Assembly: GCA_963698535.1 (NCBI GenBank)
Contig: CAVORD010000003.1
Location: 11,458-75,457, forward strand
Source: CAVORD01 sp963698535
Lineage (GTDB): Bacteria; Bacteroidota; Bacteroidia; Bacteroidales; VadinHA17
Direction of reading: 5' to 3'
DNA: 64,000 nt
The notes under the pieces are model-generated. The model saw only the letters and a program-made list of their open reading frames with translations. It ran no database searches and was not told the origin of the DNA. The position numbers and the translations under genes are program-made. This document shows, one piece after another, positions 38,482 to 46,466 of the stretch; the first letter of the stretch is position 1; every line of letters begins with the position of its first letter.

Positions 38482-40488
38482 CTACCGGAACAGACCTTCA
38501 GTGACATTATCGTCAGTAATATTAGGAAGAGTAACTACCAGTCCGGGTGTTCTCTCCATCTCCCTTTTAATTGCAAAGATAGCTCCATCATTACGGGCCC
38601 AGCTCCTGCGGGCTATTCCATTATTGACATCCCATAGCAGCATTGCTTCTGCCCTGCCGGCAGCCTCCGGCGACCCGTCCAGCACCAGTCCGAAGCCTCC
38701 GTTTATTACCTCTCCCCATCCTACCCCGCCACCATTGTGTATCGACACCCAGGTGGCTCCACGGAAGGAATCACCAATAACATTTTGAACAGCCATATCG
38801 GCTGTAAAGCTTGAGCCGTCGTATATGTTGGATGTCTCCCTGAATGGTGAGTCGGTACCTGAAACGTCATGGTGGTCGCGACCTATCACAACAGGTGCTG
38901 AGATGCGCCCGTCGGCAATGGCATCATTGAAGGCTTTTGCTACCAGAGAGCGGCCCTGAGCATCGGCATAAAGTATACGTGCCTGAGAACCCACTACCAG
39001 TTTGTTTCTGGCAGCCTCCCTGATCCAGTATATATTATCTGACAGCTGCTGACTGATCTCTGGTGGAGAGCTGGCCATCAGTTCTGTTAAAACCATCGCT
39101 GCTATTTTGTCTGTAACCTCAAGATCGGCAGGATCATTGGAGCAGCATACCCAACGGAAGGGTCCAAAGCCATAGTCGAAACATAAAGGACCCATAATAT
39201 CCTGAACATAAGAGGGGTACCTGAATCCACCCGTCCCATCCATGATATCGGCTTCAGCCCTCGAGGCCTCCAGAAGAAAGGCATTACCATAATCGAAGAA
39301 ATAGGTCCCTTTTTCACAATGCCTGTTAATGGCAGTTACCTGTCGCCGCAGAGAGCGCCTTACCTCTTCCCTGAATTTTTCAGGCTCCCTTGCCATAAGC
39401 TCATTGGCTTCATCCAATGATAATCCCACCGGGTAATACCCTCCCGACCACGGATTATGAAGTGATGTCTGGTCGCTACCGAGGTCAACGAATATATCCT
39501 CATCGGCAAACCGCTCCCAAACATCAACAATATTGCCGGAATAAGCAATGGATACCACCTCCTTCTTTCCCCGGGCTTCAACGACCCGCTTTACCAGGTC
39601 ATCCATCGACACTATCACCTCGTCCACCCAACCCTGACTATGACGGGTTTTGATAACCTTAGGATTAACTTCTGCTATAACAGATATCAGTCCCACAATG
39701 TTACCGGCTTTAGGCTGTGCTCCAGACATACCACCCAACCCGGAAGAGACAAAGATCATTCCCTGCGGCTCCTTATTCCCCTCCCTCTTTCTGCAAGCAT
39801 TAAGCAACGTAATAGTTGTGCCATGGACAATACCCTGTGGTCCGATGTACATATACGAACCGGCTGTCATCTGACCGTATTGTGAGACTCCGAGTGCATT
39901 GAATTTCTCCCAGTGGTCCTGAGAGGAGTAATTTGGTATTACCATACCATTGGTAACCACCACCCTCGGCGACTCCTTACTGCTGGGGAACAGACCCAGT
40001 GGATGCCCACTGTAGACCACAAGTGTCTGGTTATCTGTCATCTCGGCAAGATATTTCATCACCAGCCTGTACTGTGCCCAGTTCTGGAAGACGGCACCAT
40101 TGCCCCCATAGGTTATAAGTTCATGAGGATGCTGTGCTACCCTGTTATCGAGGTTATTGCATATCATCAGCATTATCGCTGCTGCCTGTTGTGACCTATG
40201 GGGAAAATCATCAATATGCCTGGCTCTGATCTCATAGGAAGGCTTATACCGGTACATATATATCCTACCATATTTCAGTAGTTCATCGGCAAACTCGGCA
40301 GCAAGCACAGAGTGTAAATGAGCAGGGAAATAGCGAAGGGCATTCTTTAATGCCAGCTTCTTTTCAGCTATGTTTAAGATATCCTTACGTACCGGGGCAT
40401 GATTGGCGTTTACATCATATTCGGGCATATCGGGCAGGTAATCAGGTATACCCTCAAGGATCGCCTTCTTAAATTCTTCTCTATTCAT
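38482..40488 (-). CDS. hutU: Urocanate hydratase
   Basis: A 668-residue urocanase that converts urocanate to imidazolonepropionate in histidine breakdown, with NAD+ as prosthetic group. Signatures include YGGNGAVFQNWAQYRL, VVYSGHPLGLFPSSK, YIGPQGIVHGT, SSGLGGMSGAQPKAG and NGGGVGWGEVINGGFG. At about 670 residues it is the long form seen in Bacteroidota and eukaryotes, not the 550-residue proteobacterial form. The frame extends to 40554, but that start lies beyond a terminator; ATG 40488 has a promoter 20 bases upstream. No other hut genes adjoin it here. Confidence 0.95.
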   Translation of the reverse strand: MNREEFKKAILEGIPDYLPDMPEYDVNANHAPVRKDILNIAEKKLALKNALRYFPAHLHSVLAAEFADELLKYGRIYMYRYKPSYEIRARHIDDFPHRSQQAAAIMLMICNNLDNRVAQHPHELITYGGNGAVFQNWAQYRLVMKYLAEMTDNQTLVVYSGHPLGLFPSSKESPRVVVTNGMVIPNYSSQDHWEKFNALGVSQYGQMTAGSYMYIGPQGIVHGTTITLLNACRKREGNKEPQGMIFVSSGLGGMSGAQPKAGNIVGLISVIAEVNPKVIKTRHSQGWVDEVIVSMDDLVKRVVEARGKKEVVSIAYSGNIVDVWERFADEDIFVDLGSDQTSLHNPWSGGYYPVGLSLDEANELMAREPEKFREEVRRSLRRQVTAINRHCEKGTYFFDYGNAFLLEASRAEADIMDGTGGFRYPSYVQDIMGPLCFDYGFGPFRWVCCSNDPADLEVTDKIAAMVLTELMASSPPEISQQLSDNIYWIREAARNKLVVGSQARILYADAQGRSLVAKAFNDAIADGRISAPVVIGRDHHDVSGTDSPFRETSNIYDGSSFTADMAVQNVIGDSFRGATWVSIHNGGGVGWGEVINGGFGLVLDGSPEAAGRAEAMLLWDVNNGIARRSWARNDGAIFAIKREMERTPGLVVTLPNITDDNVTEGLFR

Positions 40489-40508
40489 TGGTTTCGATAA
40501 TGGCCTTG

Positions 40509-40540
40509 TAAAATTAGCATAAAAAAAGAAGCCACCCCAA
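40509..40540 (-). promoter_or_regulatory. hutU promoter, overlapping the upstream terminator
   Basis: On the minus strand TTG (40540-40538), a 21-base spacer, and TAATTTTA (40516-40509), followed by the hutU start at 40488. The -33 box falls inside the terminator hairpin of the preceding gene. Confidence 0.5.
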
Positions 40541-40551
40541 GTGGAGTGGCT
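40521..40551 (-). terminator. Rho-independent terminator after the zinc-ribbon gene
   Basis: On the minus strand AGCCACTCC pairs with GGGGTGGCT (one G-U pair) around a 4-base loop, followed by TCTTTTTTT. It ends the transcript of the zinc-ribbon gene, whose stop is about 20 bases upstream. Confidence 0.85.
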
Positions 40552-40569
40552 CAAAAACTCTTATGCAGA

Positions 40570-41331
40570 TTACTCTTTTTCTTTGGTTATATCCTCATCG
40601 ACAAGAATCCTGCCACAATATTCGCAAACGATTATCTTCTTGCTGGTACGGATATCCAGTTGTCTCTGTGGCGGTATCTGATTAAAACAACCACCGCACG
40701 CATCCCTCTGGATGGTAACAACGGCAAGGCCGTTTCTGGCATTCTCGCGTATCCTGTGATAGGCTGTAAGAAGCCTCTCCTCAACCATCAGGCGGTACTC
40801 CTCTGATTTCTTGGCCATTGTCTCTTCATCCTTCTGGGTATCAGCAACTATTGCCGACAGTTCACCCTGCTTGGATTCAAAGTCCTTTCTTTTTTCAACG
40901 AGAGCTGCTTCCGATTCGGCCAATGCTAATTTTTTCTCGTCAACCAGGAAGCTGAACTCCTTGATCTTCTTATTGCATAGCTCTATCTCCAGATTCTGAT
41001 ATTCGATCTCTTTTGACAGAGAGTCAAATTCTCTGTTGTTCCTTACGTTATTCTGCTGGTCGGTATACTTCTTAATGAGAGCTTCCGCATCAGCTATTTC
41101 AATACTCTTCTTGCCTACAGATTGTTCAAGCTCCTTTAATTCCTCACGAAGGTTTACTATCCTTGTTTCCAGACCCTCCACCTCATCTTCAAGGTCCTGG
41201 ACCTCCAGCGGAAGTTCTCCTCTTAATATTTTTATGGCGTCAATCGCTGAGTCGGTTAATTGAAGATTGTAAAGTGCCCTGAGTTTCTCTTCTACAGTAG
41301 ATTCGACTTCGCCAGATCTTATTTTTTCCAT
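40570..41331 (-). CDS. Coiled-coil zinc-ribbon protein (CT398/DUF164-like)
   Basis: A 253-residue protein. Residues about 30-190 are a long charged coiled coil (EDEVEGLETRIVNLREELKE and onward). The C-terminus is a C4 zinc ribbon with CGGC in DACGGCFNQIPPQ and CEYCG in IIVCEYCGRILVDED. It fits the CT398-like family (zf-RING_7), whose role is uncertain, perhaps in export or sigma54 interaction. Its start overlaps the NIF3-like stop by 13 bases; this pair is commonly neighbouring in Bacteroidota. Confidence 0.88.
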   Translation of the reverse strand: MEKIRSGEVESTVEEKLRALYNLQLTDSAIDAIKILRGELPLEVQDLEDEVEGLETRIVNLREELKELEQSVGKKSIEIADAEALIKKYTDQQNNVRNNREFDSLSKEIEYQNLEIELCNKKIKEFSFLVDEKKLALAESEAALVEKRKDFESKQGELSAIVADTQKDEETMAKKSEEYRLMVEERLLTAYHRIRENARNGLAVVTIQRDACGGCFNQIPPQRQLDIRTSKKIIVCEYCGRILVDEDITKEKE

Positions 41332-42428
41332 TGCTGAAAGTAATTTATCGGATTGGTATTTAATTCTGAAAATAGGACTGCAAATTTAGGGAATTTTTTG
41401 ATAATAAGGTCGTAAATAATTTCCACTGTGAATTTTTCACTTTCATAATGACCAATATCTGCAAGTAAAAACCTCTCTGAGGCTTCGAACCAGGCGTGAT
41501 ATTTTATATCTCCCGTAACGTAAGCGTCTGCTCCGGATGCCATTGCATTATTAGCGAATGATGCCCCTGACCCTCCGCACAAAGCCACTTTATGGATCTT
41601 TTTCCCTGAAAAACCGGAATGCCTTACCGACTCTTTATTGAACAGATCCGAAAGGGTTTTAATAAAATTTTCTCTTGTCATCTCTTTTTCCAGGGTGCCA
41701 ACTACTCCCAGTCCGGTGGATGGATCTTCATTTTCAAGATTAATAAGATCATAAGCCACCTCCTCATAGGGATGATTTCTGATGAGCGCATTGACGACCT
41801 TGCTTTTGAGATATCGAGGCACAATCACCTCTATTTTGATCTCTTTTTCTCTGTGAACTTTACCCTGTTCACCAACGAAAGGCTTCGTCCCTTCACCTCC
41901 GCGAAAAGTACCTGTGCCCTCTGAGCTGAAACTGCAACTGTCATAACGGCCAATGGCCCCGGCGCCTGCAGCAAAGAGTGCCTCTCTTAAGCTATCGGCT
42001 TCTCCTTGTGGAACATATGTTATAAGCTTCATCACTCCGTTTCGCATCGGAACCAGAGGTTTCATGCCTTTAAGGCCTATCAAAGATCCCATCTTCCACG
42101 AAACACCCCCCTGTACCGAATCAAGATTGGTATGGGCCGAATAGACAGAGATGCCGTTTCTCAGGGCTTTCATTAATATTCTCCCCACCCTGTCGGAGGG
42201 TGTAATGTTCTTCAATGGAGAATAGATAAGGGGATGGTGTGAAACGATAAGGTTAGCCCCTCTTTTGATCGCTTCGTCGACAACCTCTTCAGTAACATCG
42301 ATGGTAAGTAGCACCGCTTTGGCAGGTGCACTGGGATCGCCTGCCTGTAATCCGGAATTATCATAATCCTCCTGGTATGAAAGAGGTATTCGCTCATCCA
42401 GGAAGGTGATCAGATCTGAAATATTCAT
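41319..42428 (-). CDS. NIF3-like dinuclear metal-centre protein (YqfO type)
   Basis: A 369-residue NIF3-family protein, often labelled GTP cyclohydrolase I type 2. Metal ligands are in NLIVSHHPLIYSPL, SAHTNLDSVQGG and LADIGHYESEKF. A central insertion domain (about 130-235, YVPQGEADSLREALFAAGAG) is of the CutA-like YqfO type. Hydrolase activity is uncertain. It follows a MerR regulator after 10 bases and overlaps the zinc-ribbon gene. Confidence 0.92.
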   Translation of the reverse strand: MNISDLITFLDERIPLSYQEDYDNSGLQAGDPSAPAKAVLLTIDVTEEVVDEAIKRGANLIVSHHPLIYSPLKNITPSDRVGRILMKALRNGISVYSAHTNLDSVQGGVSWKMGSLIGLKGMKPLVPMRNGVMKLITYVPQGEADSLREALFAAGAGAIGRYDSCSFSSEGTGTFRGGEGTKPFVGEQGKVHREKEIKIEVIVPRYLKSKVVNALIRNHPYEEVAYDLINLENEDPSTGLGVVGTLEKEMTRENFIKTLSDLFNKESVRHSGFSGKKIHKVALCGGSGASFANNAMASGADAYVTGDIKYHAWFEASERFLLADIGHYESEKFTVEIIYDLIIKKFPKFAVLFSELNTNPINYFQQWKK

Positions 42429-42438
42429 AATTGATTAT

Positions 42439-42774
42439 TCAAAGGTTATCCCTGATCTCCACAAGCATCTCTCTGATGCTCTTTAGTGATTCAAGTATTT
42501 CGTGCCTGCTCTCATCACCATCACCATGGGTTTTGAGGTATTTCCTGGCACCGGCAATCGTCATCCCGTTACCTTTTAGAAGGTGATGAATTATTTTGAG
42601 GTTCTTCATATCCTCCTGAGTAAAGAGCCGGTTTCCCTTCCTGTTCTTCTTGGGCTTGAGGATTTCAAATTCATTCTCCCAGTATCTTACTGTTGAAACC
42701 GGGACATCCAGCAATCTGGACACTTCTCCTATGGTGAAGAAAAGTTTTTCAACCTTTTGTTCCTTGTATGGCAT
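42439..42774 (-). CDS. MerR-family transcriptional regulator
   Basis: A 111-residue regulator. The winged-helix N-terminus KLFFTIGEVSRLLDVPVSTV leads to RYWENEFEILKPKKNRKGNR, the typical MerR DNA-binding domain. A short helical dimerisation tail follows with no cysteine metal site, so metal sensing is unlikely. This small MerR commonly precedes the NIF3-like gene in Bacteroidota. The effector is unknown. Confidence 0.9.
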   Translation of the reverse strand: MPYKEQKVEKLFFTIGEVSRLLDVPVSTVRYWENEFEILKPKKNRKGNRLFTQEDMKNLKIIHHLLKGNGMTIAGARKYLKTHGDGDESRHEILESLKSIREMLVEIRDNL

Positions 42775-42826
42775 AGTTTAGATAAAAGAGGTAACCAATT
42801 TATATAAAATTAATTAAAGTAAATAA

Positions 42827-44317
42827 TTAATTATCTCCCAGGCAATATAAATAGCCATCGCGTGAAGCAACAAATATCCTTCTGCCGTAAACCACGGGGG
42901 TAGATTCAAAGATCCCGGGCCAATGAGCGAGAAGGCTAATAACCTCATCGCCGCCTACCTCATAAAGCCATAACCCTCCATAACCTGCCACAACAAGGCG
43001 GTTATCAACAAATATTGGGGTTGCAATTGATCCTCCTGTCTTCCTCCTGGTTAATAATTCCGGTGACGGATAGAGTGTTGTACTGTCGGGGCCTGCTACC
43101 AGGCTATCGGACAGGGCCATATGATCGACGATATATGTATAACCGTCAATCCCACAGAAGGCAGCCAGACGAACAGCTGCTGAATCGGCATATCTGTCGT
43201 TTACACCCGCTGAACCTATCACCCCTCCTTCCCATCCGGCAAACAACTTATTACCGGTAGGCTGGAACCATACAACTGCTTCTGCCGGTGGCTTTGCAGG
43301 GTCTAGTTTAAATACTCCGCCATTACCTTTAATATACTGTTTCTCAACTGTTACGAGGATACAACTGTCGGAAGTTACAACTGGCGACCCGTCCATATCT
43401 GACCCGATGAAAAAGTCCCAGTCGAGCTCCCCTGTATGAATATTATATCCAAAAACGTGACCTGACCCGGAGGTTATATAGATGTGGTTACGCAGAAGTG
43501 CCGGCGATGATTCGGTAACAACATTATTCTTATGATTTACAAGATCCTTGTTATTGAAGAGTTTCAACTCATTAATTATTTTTGGCTGCAACATACCTTC
43601 CGAAACAATTGCAGCTTTGGGGTCAGGATCAAGAATGGTAAAAAGAGAATTCTCCAGCGGTATATAAACCGTGTCATTAATGATCAGGGCACTGCCATCG
43701 ACATCCCTGCTGTATGAACCGGTGTACTTGACATTGAGTCGCCACAACTCCTTTCCGCTTCTTAATGAAACTGCTCTGTAGCTGGGTATATACTTTGCGT
43801 CGAGGTAAACACCAAAACCAAGTCGCGATCCCTGCAAAATAATATACCTGTGGTCGGGGTCCACAGCTTTGCTGTTATCCCAGATGGTCCCTGTCCCTTT
43901 TACGACATCGTCAAACTTATATTGCCATACCAGATTGCCGTTAGAAGCATCGATCTTCTTCAGTGTATGGTCAAATGAGCCCTGGATCAGATAAAGAGTA
44001 CTGTCTTCTTTTACCAAAAGAGGCTGGCCTGTCCATCCGGCTCCCGACCATTTCTTATTCCCGGCTTTTCTCGATATTGTTGTTTCTCCGGTACCAAGAA
44101 AATGTTTCCAGATCAAATTAAGTGAAGAGGGGGCATCGGCACCACTGTAGTTCCTTTGGCTATTACCCAGAAAGGTAGGTATTATCAGTTCCGTCTGTCC
44201 ACCTGCAAGAGATGTTGCCGGGACTATATTTACAACTAATGTATCATTAACATCGGCCTGACCAAATGCTGTACCCTTAAGCAGGATAAGAAAGAAAAGG
44301 GGAAAAATATTCTTCAT
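42827..44317 (-). CDS. PQQ-like beta-propeller repeat protein, secreted
   Basis: A 496-residue protein with a signal peptide (MKNIFPLFFLILLKGTAFGQ). It has repeated propeller blades: KIDASNGNLVWQYKF, SLRSGKELWRLNV, NIHTGELDWDFFIG and RIFVASRDGYLYCLG. It lacks the residues of a true PQQ dehydrogenase as far as can be judged, so it is probably a binding or scaffolding propeller. The frame could begin at 44344 inside the upstream M23 gene; ATG 44317 fits the signal peptide. It comes directly after the M23 peptidase gene, in the same direction. Confidence 0.82.
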   Translation of the reverse strand: MKNIFPLFFLILLKGTAFGQADVNDTLVVNIVPATSLAGGQTELIIPTFLGNSQRNYSGADAPSSLNLIWKHFLGTGETTISRKAGNKKWSGAGWTGQPLLVKEDSTLYLIQGSFDHTLKKIDASNGNLVWQYKFDDVVKGTGTIWDNSKAVDPDHRYIILQGSRLGFGVYLDAKYIPSYRAVSLRSGKELWRLNVKYTGSYSRDVDGSALIINDTVYIPLENSLFTILDPDPKAAIVSEGMLQPKIINELKLFNNKDLVNHKNNVVTESSPALLRNHIYITSGSGHVFGYNIHTGELDWDFFIGSDMDGSPVVTSDSCILVTVEKQYIKGNGGVFKLDPAKPPAEAVVWFQPTGNKLFAGWEGGVIGSAGVNDRYADSAAVRLAAFCGIDGYTYIVDHMALSDSLVAGPDSTTLYPSPELLTRRKTGGSIATPIFVDNRLVVAGYGGLWLYEVGGDEVISLLAHWPGIFESTPVVYGRRIFVASRDGYLYCLGDN

Positions 44318-44324
44318 AAACTGA

Positions 44325-45296
44325 TTAGTCGAACGACTGACCACTCTTGGAAGCTATCTCAATCATGCGCTCATACTCTTCCGGAGTAAGGTCGCTGAAA
44401 TAATAATCGGCAGGATCCACATTACGGCCATTGAGGAACACTTCATAGTGAAGGTGCGGAGCTGTGGACAGACCTGTATCTCCCACGAAGCCAATGACAT
44501 CACCTCTTTTCACCGTCTGGCCCTGCCGTACGTTAAATCTGTCGAGATGAGCATAGACAGTCTCATAGCCAAAACCATGATCGATAACAATGTGATTTCC
44601 CAGTCCTCTTCGTGAACTTTTAACACTTATCACTTTGCCGTCGCCTGTCGCATAGATATCAGTGCCTGTTGGTGCGGTAAAGTCCTGTCCGTAGTGGAAT
44701 TTCCGTATTTTGTAAATAGGATGTATCCTGTAACCCCAGCCCGAAGATGTTCTCTTAAGATCTTTATTGCTAATTGGCTGAATAGCAGGGATACACCTTA
44801 ACATCTCCTCCTTTTCGCTTGCAAGTGATATCAGGTCATCAAATGATTTGGACTGGACATACATTTTCTTCCGGATCTTGTCAAGGCGTTTTGCTGTCTC
44901 CTCAACTATCTTACTGTTATCATATCCCTCCAGTTCCGCGTACCTGTTTATACCTCCAACACCGCCTTCGCGGGCAGTACTTGGAATAGGATCCGCTTCA
45001 AAAATTGTCCTGTAAAGATTATCATCGGTCTCCTGAAGGTGGAAAAGAACTTTTTCAACCTTCTCCATTTCGCGGTTAATGATCTCATATTGCAGAGAAA
45101 GTTGTGCTATCTCTCTTTTGAGCGCTTTTTCTTCAGGAGAATCAAAAATATAAGCAAAGGCCAGACCGTATAAAGCCGCAAGGAACACGGATCCCAGAAA
45201 GTACGCAAAGAATCTCACTAACAACTGTGAGAAACCAAGCCGTATCTTGTCAAAACTTAGAGAATCCGGATTAAATTTATACTTAGTCTTTGGCAT
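44325..45296 (-). CDS. M23-family metallopeptidase, membrane-anchored
   Basis: A 323-residue predicted murein endopeptidase. A transmembrane segment lies near residues 25-55 (LLVRFFAYFLGSVFLAALYG) and a coiled coil after it (70-110). The C-terminal LytM domain has RKFHYGQDFTAPTGTDIYAT with the His/Asp ligands and the HxH in APHLHYEVFLNG. It cleaves peptide crosslinks or acts as a cell-division/envelope regulator. A paralogue lies about 100 bases upstream on the same strand. Confidence 0.92.
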   Translation of the reverse strand: MPKTKYKFNPDSLSFDKIRLGFSQLLVRFFAYFLGSVFLAALYGLAFAYIFDSPEEKALKREIAQLSLQYEIINREMEKVEKVLFHLQETDDNLYRTIFEADPIPSTAREGGVGGINRYAELEGYDNSKIVEETAKRLDKIRKKMYVQSKSFDDLISLASEKEEMLRCIPAIQPISNKDLKRTSSGWGYRIHPIYKIRKFHYGQDFTAPTGTDIYATGDGKVISVKSSRRGLGNHIVIDHGFGYETVYAHLDRFNVRQGQTVKRGDVIGFVGDTGLSTAPHLHYEVFLNGRNVDPADYYFSDLTPEEYERMIEIASKSGQSFD

Positions 45297-45399
45297 CTAT
45301 ACCCTTTGGTTTGGGGCAAATATAGTAAATTCTGAAAAACATATACCCGGGGATATTAACTATCGGGGTAAAATTATCAACCGAAATGAATGGATTTAT

Positions 45400-46360
45400 T
45401 TAATTTCCAGCGCCTTGAAGGGTCTCTATCATTGAGAAATACTCCTCATCCGTAAGATCGTCGGTGAAGTAATAAAGCGGGTTCTGATGTACTCCGTTAA
45501 AATTTATCTCATAATGCAGATGGGGGCCGCTCGATATTCCTGTACTACCGGACAATGCTATCAGATCTCCTCTCTTTAACCCTCTGACCCTGTGTTACAT
45601 TAATGGAACTTAAGTGGCCATAGATGGTCTGGAAGCCGTAACCATGATCTATCTTAACAAAATTACCGAACCCTGATGAATTCCATCCCGCATCGATGAC
45701 AACTCCTGCTCCGGTAGCAAAAACATCGGTTCCGGGAGGAGCATCAAAATCCTGACCATAATGCCATCTGCTTATTCCCAGAACAGGGTGAACATCTCTG
45801 AATTTAAGCCCGTCGCCCAGTCTGATACTCATGTGGACAGGCCTGATGTAAGGAAGATGCTCCATCTCTTTCTTCCATGCCGCTGTTTTGGTAACAAGTT
45901 CATCAAAAGACTTCGACTGAAAATAGACCTGCTTCTTCAACATATCAACTCCTGCGGCGGCACTTATCATCAAAGGACTGGTCCTGTAGCCTTCAAGGTC
46001 GCTGTTGGGTGAAATACCACCAAACCCCGGTTCCCTGTAGCTGGCAGGAAGTTCCTCCAGATTCAGCACCGGACGATATCGCTTGGAATCGGAATCGGCA
46101 AGATCGTTAACTACAAGGAATGATTTATCCACTTTCTTATTAAGCATGGCATAATCCAGCTTCAACTCTTCCAGTTGCTGTGAAAGCAATCTTTCTTTTG
46201 GTGACCCAAATATCTTAACGAATATGGCCCCGTAGATCAAAGTAATAATAACCGAGGCAGTCAGAAACAAAAAAAACCGGAGAAATAATTCCCTGGTCGA
46301 AGGACTATACTTCCTGTACTGCAAATCCTCCTTATCGAGGATAAAACGTTTGGAAGGCAT
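45400..46360 (-). CDS. Second M23-family metallopeptidase, one frameshift
   Basis: About 319 residues when repaired, a paralogue of the next gene with the same layout: N-terminal transmembrane segment (FLFLTASVIITLIYGAIF), coiled coil, LytM domain (SRWHYGQDFDAPPGTDVFAT). The frame breaks near 45573-45580; the next frame restores KRGDLIALSGSTGISSGPH, then LHYEINFNGVHQNPLYYFTD with the catalytic HxH, and stops at 45400. Without the repair the protein would lack its second metal site. A homopolymer error is the simplest explanation. Confidence 0.88.
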
Positions 46361-46389
46361 ACTACTCTACTTTACTTTTCGTGACTAAG

Positions 46390-46421
46390 TTGACAAATCT
46401 AGATTAAATAAATTAATTTTA
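46390..46421 (+). promoter_or_regulatory. Promoter upstream of alaS
   Basis: TTG at 46390-46392, a 21-base spacer and TAATTTTA at 46414-46421, some 46 bases before ATG 46467. Reasonable match to the phylum consensus. Confidence 0.45.
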
Positions 46422-46466
46422 CAACCCGGTAAACCAGAAATTTGATCTAACTGAATGATTATTAAG

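Noticed and set aside
40489..40554. Upstream ATG for hutU
   Set aside because: It precedes the terminator and promoter; residues encoded there do not match urocanase.
45247..45435. 62-codon plus-strand frame near the M23 genes
   Set aside because: It overlaps the 5' end of one M23 gene and the repaired 3' end of the other, with no promoter or family resemblance.
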